This document shows, one piece after another, positions 17,828-26,282 of a DNA stretch of 64,000 bases; within the stretch, counting starts at the first letter, position 1, and the number at the start of each line of letters is the position of its first letter. A program made the translations under genes and the position numbers. Origin of the DNA: Brevibacillus sp051967035. Its GTDB lineage: Bacteria; Bacillota; Bacilli; Brevibacillales; Brevibacillaceae. The stretch is taken from positions 124,001 through 188,000 of the forward strand of contig NZ_JBQCKK010000001.1 in assembly GCF_051967035.1 (NCBI RefSeq), read 5' to 3'. The notes under the pieces are model-generated. The model was not told the DNA's origin. It did no database searches and was given only the letters and a program-made list of their open reading frames with translations.

Positions 17828-18340
17828 ATGGATTACAAACAATACATTCGCGTCATTCCGGACTTCCCGCAACCGGGAATTCGCTTCAAGGATATTACGA
17901 CTCTCCTGAAGGACGGCTCCGCTTATCGCGCTGCCATTCAGGATTTGGCTGCCTTCGCCCGCGAAGTGCAGGCGGATGTTATCGCAGGTCCGGAAGCGCG
18001 CGGATTTGTTGTGGGGGCTCCGCTGTCTTACGAGTTGGGAATCGGCTTTGTGCCGATCCGCAAATCCGGCAAGCTGCCTTACGAGTCGATCAAGGCCGAC
18101 TACGATCTGGAGTACGGCAAGGACGCGCTCGCGGTACACGTGGACGCGATTACGCCTGGGCAACGCGTTCTGATTGCAGACGACCTCTTGGCAACCGGGG
18201 GAACGATTGAAACCACGATCAACCTGATTGAACAACTGGGAGGAAAAGTGGTCGGCGCTGCTTTCTTCATCGAACTGTCGTACCTGGAAGGGCGCAAAAA
18301 AATCGGAGAAGTTCCGATCAAATCCTTGGTGCAATATTAA
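17828..18340 (+). CDS. apt: Adenine phosphoribosyltransferase
   Basis: Apt converts adenine and PRPP to AMP in purine salvage. It has the normal 170-aa length, with family N-terminus RVIPDFPQPGIRFKDITTLL, the GPEARGF loop, and the PRPP-binding motif VLIADDLLATGGT. AGGAGG lies eight bases before the ATG. It is co-transcribed with recJ and closed by a strong terminator. Confidence 0.97.
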   Translation: MDYKQYIRVIPDFPQPGIRFKDITTLLKDGSAYRAAIQDLAAFAREVQADVIAGPEARGFVVGAPLSYELGIGFVPIRKSGKLPYESIKADYDLEYGKDALAVHVDAITPGQRVLIADDLLATGGTIETTINLIEQLGGKVVGAAFFIELSYLEGRKKIGEVPIKSLVQY

Positions 18341-18378
18341 GGAAGCAGATTTTGTCCATGCTTTCTTTGTGCAACGAA

Positions 18379-18404
18379 AAACGGGCCGCGCGCCCGTTTT
18401 TTTC
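18379..18404 (+). terminator. Terminator of recJ-apt
   Basis: ACGGGC / GCCCGT hairpin followed by seven T and preceded by five A. Confidence 0.88.
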
Positions 18405-18443
18405 TTTTGGTGCGTCCTGTTCATACTTTACGGGGGAAACAGC

Positions 18444-18472
18444 TTTACAATACGAACGACATAAAAGATAAT
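18444..18472 (+). promoter_or_regulatory. Promoter for relA
   Basis: TTTACA, 17-base spacer, GATAAT. The predicted start site near 18480 would give a leader of about 145 nt before relA. Confidence 0.55.
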
Positions 18473-18501
18473 AGTATGAAATAGACAAGTGGGATTCCTT
18501 C

Positions 18502-18592
18502 AGCCTGTTTCTTCGATAGCAACGACAACCTGTTCAGGCTTTTTTTATACGCAACGGAGCCTTCGCCTGTGACATAAGGCTTGGCAAAGCCT
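18502..18592 (+). promoter_or_regulatory. relA leader with terminator-like hairpin and alternative pairings
   Basis: AGCCTG (18502-18507) pairs with CAGGCT (18535-18540), directly followed by eight T, which is terminator-like. Further on are AGCCTT (18558-18563), AAGGCT (18576-18581) and AAGCCT (18587-18592). Each is complementary to more than one partner, so mutually exclusive stems can form between promoter and gene. Attenuation is inferred; no known riboswitch family was recognised. Confidence 0.45.
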
Positions 18593-18625
18593 AGTTTTCC
18601 AATGAGAGGATAAGGGAAGGGAACT

Positions 18626-20797
18626 ATGATTACCGGCATTGATGAGGTAGTAAAAAAAGCTAGCACCTATTTATCACAATCGGATCTGGACCTGATTACG
18701 CGTGCCTATCAGTTGGCTGAAAAAGCTCATGAGGGGCAGATCAGAAAATCAGGCGTTCCGTACATTATGCATCCGATTGCCGTGGCGGGGATTCTCGCAA
18801 ACCTGCACATGGACGCCGTCACGATTGCGGCCGGATTTCTGCATGATGTGGTGGAAGACACCGACGTGACGCTTGACGATCTGCGGGAACAGTTCGGGCC
18901 TGATGTGGCTCTCTTGGTAGATGGGGTAACCAAGCTGGAAAAAATCAAATACAAGTCCAAGGAAGAGCAGCTTGCCGAAAATCACCGCAAGATGCTGGTC
19001 GCCATGGCTCAGGACATCCGGGTCATCATGATTAAGCTGGCAGACCGTTTGCACAACATGCGGACGCTCAGACACATGTCCGAAGAAAAACAACGCGAGA
19101 TTTCCGATGAGACGCTGGAAATCTTCGCTCCGCTGGCCCATCGTCTGGGGATTGCCTCCGTCAAATGGGAGCTGGAGGACACGGCGCTGCGCTATCTGAA
19201 TCCGCAGCAGTATTACCGCATCGTCAACCTGATGCAAAAAAAGCGGGTGGAGCGCGAAGCCTACCTGAACGAAGCTGCGGACACGATCCGGGAGAAGCTG
19301 GGCGAATTGAATATCGAGGCGGAAATATCGGGACGTCCGAAGCACATATACAGCATCTTCAAAAAGATGACCAAGCAGAACAAGCAGTTCAACGAGATTT
19401 ACGATCTGCTGGCGCTGCGCATCATCGTCAACGACATCCGCGATTGCTACGCGGTGCTGGGCATCGTCCACACCTTGTGGAAGCCGATGCCTGGCCGGTT
19501 CAAGGATTATATCGCGATGCCCAAGACCAACATGTATCAATCGCTGCATACGACGGTGATCGGGCCAAAAGGCGAGCCGCTGGAAGTGCAAATTCGCACA
19601 TGGGATATGCATCAGACGGCAGAAATCGGGATTGCGGCGCACTGGGCGTACAAGGAAGGCAAAAGCGTCGTGCAAGGCTCGTTTGCCGAGAAGCTGGGCA
19701 GTCTGCGCGAGATCATCGAAGGCGGGTCCGAAGAAGCGCCCAATGCGCAGGAGTTCATGGAAAGCCTCAAACAGGATTTGTTCTCGGATACGGTCTTTGT
19801 CTTCACGCCAAAAGGCGATGTCGTGGAGCTGCCCAAAGGCTCCGTGCCGATTGATTTTTCTTATCGGATTCACTCGGCGGTGGGCAACAGGACGATCGGG
19901 GCAAAAGTAAACGGCAAGATTGTTCCGCTGGACTACCCGATGAAAACGGGCGATATCGTCGAGATTCTTACTTCGAAGCATTCGTATGGACCGAGCCAGG
20001 ACTGGCTGAAAATGGCGAAGTCCGCCCATGCGCGCAATAAAATCAAGCAATGGTTCAAAAAAGAAAAGCGGGAAGAAAACGTCGCCAAAGGCCAGCAAAT
20101 GGTGGAAGCCGAGATCAAGGCGCGCAACTTCGACGTGAAGGAAGCAATGACGGATACGAATTTGAAGGAAGCGGCGGCACGGTTTAATTTTCAGGGGGCC
20201 GAGGACATGTTTGCGGCAGTCGGCTACGGCGGCATTACCGCCTCGCAGATTGCGACCAGACTGCTCGACAAGCTCCGCCGGGAGCGGGAAGAGCAAAATC
20301 CGGTCATCCCGGAAGTGAAGCAAAATCCGGCCCACCGTGCGCAAAAGAGCGCATCCGGCGTCAAGGTGCGGGGCGTAGACAACCTGCTGGTGCGCATCTC
20401 ACGCTGTTGCACCCCGGTTCCAGGCGACCAGATCATCGGCTTTATTACCCGCGGGCGCGGTGTGTCTGTACACCGGAAAGACTGTCCGAACGTGTTGGCA
20501 GACGAGTGCTCGGAGCGTTTGATCGACGTCGAGTGGGATACGGACCAGAAGCACAATTTCAACGTGGAAATCGAGATCACGGGCAATGACCGCAGCGGCC
20601 TTTTAAACGACGTGCTGCAAGTCGTGGCTGAGACCAAGACGAACATTGCGGCGGTCAGCGGCAAGGCAGACAAAAATCGGGTGGCCACCATTCACATGAC
20701 CATCTCGATCAGCAATGTGGATCATCTCTTGAAGGTTGTGGAACGAATCAAGCGCATCAAAGATATTTATACGGTTCGCCGCATTCTGAGCACCTGA
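18626..20797 (+). CDS. relA: Bifunctional (p)ppGpp synthetase/hydrolase Rel
   Basis: The long RelA/SpoT homolog that makes and degrades (p)ppGpp during the stringent response. The 723-aa order is: HD hydrolase (HPIAVAGIL, then FLHDVVEDT with the metal-binding HD); synthetase (DYIAMPKTNMYQSLHTTVIG); TGS (VFVFTPKGDVVELPKGS); a zinc-finger/RIS region (SRCCTPVPGDQIIGF, VSVHRKDCPNV); and a C-terminal ACT domain. The intact HD motif indicates it can hydrolyse as well as synthesise. GGGAAGGGA precedes the ATG. dtd follows, as in most Firmicutes. Confidence 0.96.
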   Translation: MITGIDEVVKKASTYLSQSDLDLITRAYQLAEKAHEGQIRKSGVPYIMHPIAVAGILANLHMDAVTIAAGFLHDVVEDTDVTLDDLREQFGPDVALLVDGVTKLEKIKYKSKEEQLAENHRKMLVAMAQDIRVIMIKLADRLHNMRTLRHMSEEKQREISDETLEIFAPLAHRLGIASVKWELEDTALRYLNPQQYYRIVNLMQKKRVEREAYLNEAADTIREKLGELNIEAEISGRPKHIYSIFKKMTKQNKQFNEIYDLLALRIIVNDIRDCYAVLGIVHTLWKPMPGRFKDYIAMPKTNMYQSLHTTVIGPKGEPLEVQIRTWDMHQTAEIGIAAHWAYKEGKSVVQGSFAEKLGSLREIIEGGSEEAPNAQEFMESLKQDLFSDTVFVFTPKGDVVELPKGSVPIDFSYRIHSAVGNRTIGAKVNGKIVPLDYPMKTGDIVEILTSKHSYGPSQDWLKMAKSAHARNKIKQWFKKEKREENVAKGQQMVEAEIKARNFDVKEAMTDTNLKEAAARFNFQGAEDMFAAVGYGGITASQIATRLLDKLRREREEQNPVIPEVKQNPAHRAQKSASGVKVRGVDNLLVRISRCCTPVPGDQIIGFITRGRGVSVHRKDCPNVLADECSERLIDVEWDTDQKHNFNVEIEITGNDRSGLLNDVLQVVAETKTNIAAVSGKADKNRVATIHMTISISNVDHLLKVVERIKRIKDIYTVRRILST

Positions 20798-20848
20798 TCT
20801 TTTCTGGATCGGGTGTTCTTGTGTGCGAAGGGAAAGGAAGGAATCGAC

Positions 20849-21286
20849 GTGAGAGTGGTCGTGCAAAGAACGAGGGAAGCGAGTGTAACCGTTGCCGGCG
20901 AGGTAGTGGGAAAAATCGAGCACGGGCTGTTGCTGCTGGTAGGCATCACCCATGAGGACAGCGAAAAAGAGGTGGAATTCGTCGCGGACAAAATCGCCCA
21001 TCTGCGCATTTTTGAAGACGAAGAAGGAAAAATGAATCGGTCCGTGCTGGAGACAGGCGGGCAGATTTTGTCCGTGTCCCAGTTTACGCTGTACGGAGAC
21101 TGTCGCAAGGGAAGAAGGCCCAACTTCATGGCGGCGGCTCGCCCGGAGCAGGCGGAACCGCTGTACGAACTGTTCAATGCCAAGCTGCGGGAAAAAGGTC
21201 TGGTGGTGGAGACAGGGCGTTTTGGCGCGATGATGGACGTGCGCCTGCTCAATGACGGGCCTGTTACCTTGATCGTAGAATCGTAA
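20849..21286 (+). CDS. dtd: D-aminoacyl-tRNA deacylase
   Basis: Dtd releases D-amino acids (and glycine mischarged on tRNA-Ala) from tRNA. The protein is 145 aa with the two active-site signatures: SQFTLYGD and, near the C-terminus, NDGPVTLIVES. GTG 20849 is chosen because it gives the family start RVVVQRTREASV and has AAGGAAGGA upstream. A weak hairpin (AGCACCTGATC / GATCGGGTGTT, about 20787-20813) overlapping the relA stop could reduce read-through from relA. Confidence 0.94.
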   Translation: MRVVVQRTREASVTVAGEVVGKIEHGLLLLVGITHEDSEKEVEFVADKIAHLRIFEDEEGKMNRSVLETGGQILSVSQFTLYGDCRKGRRPNFMAAARPEQAEPLYELFNAKLREKGLVVETGRFGAMMDVRLLNDGPVTLIVES

Positions 21287-21305
21287 GGAGGAGGGGGACG
21301 GACAA

Positions 21306-21857
21306 ATGGCACAAGAGGCACTGGTAATCGGAGCGAGCGGGATGCTGGCAGAGGTGGCGCGCTGGCTTGCCAAAGAAGGCTGGCAAGTAACGGTGGTGGG
21401 ACGAGATCGCCGCAAGCTCGAACAGGTAAGGGACGGGGCTTTGCGCCCCGAAGCTGTTCATTTGCTCCCGCTCGATTACGGGCAGACGGAGACGCTGCGC
21501 ACCGCCATGGCAAAACTTGTGGAGAGCCGAGGCCCGATGAATCTGGTCGTGGCCTGGATTCATCAAACGTCGCCAGATGCGCTTGCGACCGTGCTGGCAG
21601 AGCTGTCCCGTTCCCCGTGGCCGTTTCGCCTGTACCACGTCTGCGGCAGTCGCGCCTGGAAAAATCCTCCGGTTGTCCATGTGCCGGCAACGTGTTCGTA
21701 CCATCGGATCATTTTGGGCTTCGTGTGCGAAGGAGACGAGGCGCGCTGGCTGACCAACGCGGAAATTGCCGATGGCGTCATCCGGGCAATCGGGGATAAC
21801 GCAGCGCAGGCAATCGTCGGCCAGGTTGAGCCGTGGGAGAAGCGCCCGGCCTACTGA
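21306..21857 (+). CDS. Short-chain dehydrogenase-like protein lacking the Tyr/Lys active site
   Basis: A 183-aa protein with an N-terminal Rossmann nucleotide-binding motif (ALVIGASGMLAEVARWLAKEG, VVGRD) and the general layout of short-chain dehydrogenases. The usual catalytic YxxxK is not seen, and the protein is shorter than typical members (about 250 aa). It may bind NAD(P) without classical oxidoreductase chemistry. It starts 20 bases after dtd and is followed by a terminator, so it is probably the last gene of relA-dtd. Substrate unknown. Confidence 0.7.
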   Translation: MAQEALVIGASGMLAEVARWLAKEGWQVTVVGRDRRKLEQVRDGALRPEAVHLLPLDYGQTETLRTAMAKLVESRGPMNLVVAWIHQTSPDALATVLAELSRSPWPFRLYHVCGSRAWKNPPVVHVPATCSYHRIILGFVCEGDEARWLTNAEIADGVIRAIGDNAAQAIVGQVEPWEKRPAY

Positions 21858-21888
21858 ACAAGCGAACAAGTGCAAGATCCAAAGAAAA

Positions 21889-21915
21889 AACGGCTGCCGA
21901 GGCAACCGTTTTTTT
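21889..21915. terminator. Terminator shared by the SDR-like gene and the convergent amidase
   Basis: AACGGCTGCC / GGCAACCGTT hairpin (one mismatch) with seven T on the right and an A run on the left. Confidence 0.85.
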
Positions 21916-21943
21916 GTTTGCGCGAAGGGCGACTCCTCCCGGA

Positions 21944-23803
21944 TCAACCGCCCTGCGGCTGCAACGAGTTGAAGTATTGGACAATCCCTTTGAACAGGCC
22001 CTCTGCCGCCAGATCCTGCTGCTTCTCCGAGCGGGCGCGAATCTCGTCGTTGTAGTTCGAGAGGAACGAGATTTCGGCGAGGATGGCGGGAACGGTATTT
22101 TCCCGCAGGACGAAGTAGTCGCCGAAGCGGGACTGCAAGTCTTTGTAGTTCGTCGCCTTGACCAGTTCGTTTTGCACCAGGGAGGCGAGCTTGCTGGACA
22201 GGCCCTGCTGGTAGAAAAACACGATGGAGCCGTTGGTCGCCGTATTGGGATGGGTATTGTGGTGAATGCTGACGAAAATATCGGCTTTGTTCTGCACGGC
22301 TACGTCCACGCGCTGCTGCAAGGTAAGCTTGCGGTCGTCCGCCCGCGTCATGATGACGTTGGCTCCGGCCGCTTCCAGCTTGGCGCGCAGGAGCAGGGCG
22401 ACTTGCAGGTTGACGGTTTTCTCCAGAGTGGAAAAGCTGGAGCCGGTCGCGCCGTTGTCGGTTCCGCCGTGTCCAGGGTCGACGACGATCAGCTTTCCGG
22501 CGAGCGCCTGGCTGCGAATGACAGCAGGCGCTCCGCTCGCCGCTACCAGCCAGCCGGCAACGTAGCCTGTCTGGCCGTTGCTGAGCGTTACTTGGAACCA
22601 GTCGCCTTCTTTCTTCACGATGCTGTATTTCTCGCCTGTCTGTACTTGCCGCAGCACGCTGTGTTCGGTGCCGGGACCGGTTCGGACATTCGTATTGGCG
22701 TTGATGATGGTGACGTACGGGCCGCTTGGCGTAGGCGTATTGGCTCCTGAAACAGTGACGAGCCAGCCTGCGACCCAGCCTGTTTTTCCGGCAGAGGTTT
22801 GCACGCGGTACCAATCGCCTTGCTTTTCCAATACCTTCAGCTTGCTGCCGATGGGCAGCGTGGCGAGAATCGCGCTGGACGTATGGGACTCGCTGCGCAA
22901 ATTCAGCCCGTCTGTTTGCACCGTCGCGGTCTGTTCAGCAGCAGTGACAGGCTTGCTCGGCTGAGCGGCAGAAGTGCCGCCTGAGTTGGAACCGGGAGCC
23001 GTGGTGGTGTCTTGGGCAGGCGTGTTGCTGTTCGTTGAGATCCAGGCGTTTACGCCATCGTACGGGAACTGGATCCAGCCGTTTTGCTGGGTCAGCACGG
23101 TAATCGTTTCGCCTGGGTGCAGCTGTCCAATCGCAGGCTTGCTGGCATCCGGCGCAGGGTAGACATAGGGGGCAAAATCGAGGGTCAGACTGGCCCCCTG
23201 AACGGCTGACGGCTTCGGTGTGACAGCGCCCCCGGCAGTGCCCGGCGGTTTGCTGCCTGCCTGTCCGGTTGGCGGCGTTCCGGCTGTTCCGGCGCCTGGC
23301 ACGGGGCCTGTCGAGGCGGCCGAGCTGTCTTTGACGAGCCAGGCGGCTACCCAGCCTGTTTTGCCTTCGCTTGTCTGAATCAGGATCCAATCGCCATTTT
23401 TTTGCACGATCGGGTAGCGCGTCCCGGGGTTGATTTTCTGGAGGACCGGGTACGTTTGCCCGGGACCGGAGCGCACGTTCAGGTTGGTCGTTGTACTCTC
23501 TACAGTGCCGGCCGCAGCGGGCGCAGGCGACTGCTGCGCCGAGACGAGCCAGTTGGCTACCCAGCCGCTTTGACCATTGGGAAGCTTGACCTGCACCCAA
23601 TCGTTTTGGGCAGAGAGAACGGGTAGCACCGTCTTGTTCGGCACAGAAGTGATGACCGCGCTCTGGAGGCTTGGACCGGAACGGACATTGAGTTTGTCCA
23701 CGGCGACCCGAACAGAATCGGCGGCCCAGGCCGTCGACATGGGGAGGGAGATGGCGCAGACGATCGCAAGGAGCGACCTCAGCATGTTTTGACGTACAGA
23801 CAC
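21944..23803 (-). CDS. N-acetylmuramoyl-L-alanine amidase with five SH3b domains
   Basis: A secreted cell-wall hydrolase (619 aa) that cleaves the amide between MurNAc and L-Ala. It has a signal peptide ending in AWA-AD. Five bacterial SH3 repeats follow, each with an LNVRSGP-like start and a GWVAxWLV-like end (the third is more divergent, YVYPAPD...AWIS). Pro/Thr/Gly linkers separate them. The C-terminal Amidase_3 domain (about 435-619) has zinc ligands in VDPGHGG, a Glu in STLEKTVNL, SIHHNTHPN and the catalytic Glu in ILAEISFLSN. GTG 23803 is preferred: AAAGG lies nine bases upstream, whereas ATG 23812 directly abuts it. Confidence 0.92.
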   Translation of the reverse strand: MSVRQNMLRSLLAIVCAISLPMSTAWAADSVRVAVDKLNVRSGPSLQSAVITSVPNKTVLPVLSAQNDWVQVKLPNGQSGWVANWLVSAQQSPAPAAAGTVESTTTNLNVRSGPGQTYPVLQKINPGTRYPIVQKNGDWILIQTSEGKTGWVAAWLVKDSSAASTGPVPGAGTAGTPPTGQAGSKPPGTAGGAVTPKPSAVQGASLTLDFAPYVYPAPDASKPAIGQLHPGETITVLTQQNGWIQFPYDGVNAWISTNSNTPAQDTTTAPGSNSGGTSAAQPSKPVTAAEQTATVQTDGLNLRSESHTSSAILATLPIGSKLKVLEKQGDWYRVQTSAGKTGWVAGWLVTVSGANTPTPSGPYVTIINANTNVRTGPGTEHSVLRQVQTGEKYSIVKKEGDWFQVTLSNGQTGYVAGWLVAASGAPAVIRSQALAGKLIVVDPGHGGTDNGATGSSFSTLEKTVNLQVALLLRAKLEAAGANVIMTRADDRKLTLQQRVDVAVQNKADIFVSIHHNTHPNTATNGSIVFFYQQGLSSKLASLVQNELVKATNYKDLQSRFGDYFVLRENTVPAILAEISFLSNYNDEIRARSEKQQDLAAEGLFKGIVQYFNSLQPQGG

Positions 23804-24009
23804 GATAGACATCCTTTCCAGATCATGAGCATGCTGGAATACGAGCCCAGCGATTTTTCATGTTTTTGCCAACGTACTATCTTCGCGCCCGGTTCGTTTT
23901 TTTCCTGCAAGAAGCGACAACGCTTTGCAAGTCGTTCGCCCGACTGCAAAGTCTCGCAGAAGGCCATACTAGAACGGAAGAGAACCATAGCACGCAGGAG
24001 GCGTAGAGT

Positions 24010-24180
24010 GTGAGGCAGTCAAACAAAGAAATCGTTGCGCAAGGCTTGAATCGACAATTTTTTTCCGTCGACTTTCATGACGATCTGGCCAAAGAATCGT
24101 CCCGGCAAACGGTAGAAATGTCCCACGAGTTTGTGGGCGGCATGCGCGACGTACACAAGCCAGGTCCAAACAGGAAGTAA
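24010..24180 (+). CDS. Small hypothetical protein, 56 aa
   Basis: GTG 24010 has a perfect AGGAGG (23996-24001) with an eight-base spacer and opens a 56-aa reading frame (starts VRQSNKEIVAQGLNRQFF, ends HKPGPNRK). The protein is polar, basic at its end, and has no membrane segment or known domain. It lies alone between the divergent amidase and hemZ, which has its own promoter. The evidence is the ribosome site and the coding-like composition only. Confidence 0.5.
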   Translation: MRQSNKEIVAQGLNRQFFSVDFHDDLAKESSRQTVEMSHEFVGGMRDVHKPGPNRK

Positions 24181-24209
24181 TCGCCTGAGGTGCCGCTCCT
24201 TTGCATGTG

Positions 24210-24239
24210 TTGACCGGGGGAATCTCCGTCAGCTATGAT
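24210..24239 (+). promoter_or_regulatory. Promoter for hemZ
   Basis: TTGACC, 18-base spacer, TATGAT, 35 bases before the hemZ start. Confidence 0.6.
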
Positions 24240-24274
24240 GAGGAATGGCATTTTAAAAAAGCAGGTGAACGGTC

Positions 24275-25822
24275 ATGATTCAAATAAAATGCGAGGGTCA
24301 CGCGTTCGAGCGCGAACTCTCCTTGATTCTCGCCTTGTTTTACGAAGATCCCGCGCTCGCCTTTGTCTCTTCCTGGGAAGGCGATGCTGCTATGCGAATC
24401 AAGCTGGCACTGACGGTGCAGGACGACGGGGTTGTGGCTTCGGGCGAGCTTTTCGCCGAAAACAGGCAGATCGCCCGTCAAGTCAAACGCAACTACGTCT
24501 CGCGTGACGAAAAGGCGATGCGCAAAACGGCCAAGCAGGCGCTCTGCTACGCCTTGCTGCTGATGCTGGAGGAACATACCGGCATCGAGCAAGGCTGGGG
24601 CATCCTGACGGGAATTCGCCCGACCAAGCTATTACACCAGTTGAACGTGGCTGGCGTCGGACGCGAGGAAGCGCACAGACAGCTCCAGCAGGATGTGATT
24701 TTGCGCCCGCACAAGCTGAAGCTCTTGCAAGCGATCGTCGACAAGCAGCTTCAGGTGGTGCCCGACCTGTACCAGATCGACCGCGAGCTGTCGGTGTACA
24801 TCGGCATCCCTTTCTGCCCGACGAAGTGCGCGTACTGTACGTTCCCTGCCTATGCGATCCGCAGTCATACCGCTTCGGTCCATCCGTTCCTCGAAGGGCT
24901 GCATTACGAGATCGAAAAGGTGGGCGAGTGGCTGACGAAAAACGACCAGCGCATTACCTCCATCTACTTCGGGGGAGGCACGCCGACGAGTATTACGGCC
25001 GAGGATCTGAACCAGCTGTTTGAGACGATGCATCGCAGCTTTCCGCATATGGACGGGGTGCGCGAGTTGACGGTGGAAGCGGGCAGGCCGGATACGATTA
25101 CGGCGGAAAAGCTTGCGGTGATGAAGCGCTGGGAGGTTGACCGCATCAGCATCAATCCCCAGTCGTTCACGCAAGAGACGCTCCGCGCGATCGGCCGCCA
25201 CCATACCGTCGAGGAGACGATTGAAAAGTACCATCTCGCCATGGAAATGGGCCTGACGAACATCAACATGGATTTGATTATCGGGCTGCCCAACGAGGGA
25301 GTGGCCGAGCTGGCGCACAGTCTCGAAGAAGTGGAGAAGCTGATGCCAGCCTCGCTGACTGTGCATACCTTGTCGTTTAAACGAGCTTCCGAGATGACCC
25401 GGAACAAGGAGCGCTACAAGGTAGCCAGCCGCGACGAGATCAGCAGGATGATGGAGATGGCTTCCGCCTGGACAGTCGCGAACGGCTACGATCCCTATTA
25501 TTTGTATCGCCAAAAAAACATTTTGGGTAACCTGGAGAATGTCGGCTACGCCAAGCCCGGCCAAGAGAGCATCTACAACATCATGATTATGGAAGAGGTG
25601 CAGACGATTCTCGGCCTTGGCTGCGGCGCCGTCTCCAAGCTCATGGCGCCGGGCAGCGGCAAGCTGAAGCGTTTTCCGAATCCGAAAGACCCGAAAACCT
25701 ACAACGAGACGTACAAGACGCTCGTGGAAACCAAGCTGCGCGAACTGGACGAAATCTACGGAAGGGGCGTCGATTGCGCCATAAAGGAAGCGCACGGGCA
25801 GGCGTCCTTGCCGATCACCTGA
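24275..25822 (+). CDS. hemZ: Radical SAM coproporphyrinogen III oxidase-like HemZ
   Basis: HemZ is the Bacillus oxygen-independent coproporphyrinogen oxidase-type enzyme of heme synthesis. The 515-aa protein has an N-terminal extension of about 165 residues ending GILTGIRPTKLLHQ, which is typical of HemZ and absent from HemN. It is followed by the radical SAM core with cluster motif GIPFCPTKCAYC, IYFGGGTPT, and LTVEAGRPDTI. In vivo activity of HemZ-type proteins is less certain than that of HemN. The T-box promoter for hisS starts 27 bases after its stop. Confidence 0.9.
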   Translation: MIQIKCEGHAFERELSLILALFYEDPALAFVSSWEGDAAMRIKLALTVQDDGVVASGELFAENRQIARQVKRNYVSRDEKAMRKTAKQALCYALLLMLEEHTGIEQGWGILTGIRPTKLLHQLNVAGVGREEAHRQLQQDVILRPHKLKLLQAIVDKQLQVVPDLYQIDRELSVYIGIPFCPTKCAYCTFPAYAIRSHTASVHPFLEGLHYEIEKVGEWLTKNDQRITSIYFGGGTPTSITAEDLNQLFETMHRSFPHMDGVRELTVEAGRPDTITAEKLAVMKRWEVDRISINPQSFTQETLRAIGRHHTVEETIEKYHLAMEMGLTNINMDLIIGLPNEGVAELAHSLEEVEKLMPASLTVHTLSFKRASEMTRNKERYKVASRDEISRMMEMASAWTVANGYDPYYLYRQKNILGNLENVGYAKPGQESIYNIMIMEEVQTILGLGCGAVSKLMAPGSGKLKRFPNPKDPKTYNETYKTLVETKLRELDEIYGRGVDCAIKEAHGQASLPIT

Positions 25823-25848
25823 GTAAAAAAAGTTTTATGGAGCGCCTG

Positions 25849-25877
25849 TTGACGCCCGCTGGCCGGTTTGCTATGAT
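25849..25877 (+). promoter_or_regulatory. Promoter for the hisS-aspS operon
   Basis: TTGACG, 17-base spacer, TATGAT immediately upstream of the T-box leader. Confidence 0.7.
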
Positions 25878-25883
25878 TCACAG

Positions 25884-26208
25884 TAAGCTTTTTGATACAA
25901 CCAGATCTGATGACGGGAACAAGTATCCAAGAAAACGGATAACCAGAGAGGAAGCGCCGTGGCTGAGAGTGCTTTCGTATCACGACTTGGTGAAGGACAT
26001 CCCCGAAGACCGCAGTGAACGGGCGAGGCTTCGTCCTCGATTCTTCAGTAACTGGCAGGCGTGTGTCGGCGTTAACGGCTAAATAAGTGGGATAGCCTTT
26101 TGCACAAGGCTGTTCAAACAGGGTGGCACCACGGGAGTATAACCAGTCTCTCGTCCCTGACATGTGGCGGATTGCTGAATGTCAGGAGGCGAGGGACTTT
26201 TTTATTTG
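25884..26208 (+). promoter_or_regulatory. T-box leader controlling hisS-aspS
   Basis: The T-box sequence AGGGTGGCACCACGGG is at 26120-26135. Stem I features include GATGACGGGAACAAGTA and AGAGAGGAAGCG...GGCTGAGAG. In the specifier loop the context GAAG-GAC-A followed by TCCC puts the codon at 25996-25998: GAC, aspartate. The terminator hairpin (about 26147-26197, arms CTGACAT/ATGTCAG and GTCTCTCG/CGAGGGAC) ends in six T. Uncharged tRNA-Asp is expected to bind and antiterminate. The GAC overlaps a CAT (His) codon at 25998-26000. Confidence 0.92.
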
Positions 26209-26282
26209 GCATCGGAGAGGTTTTCTCATCCTGGGGTTTGGCGTAGCCCAAGTTTTTCAAAAGACATGGAGGTTCGAGAGGA

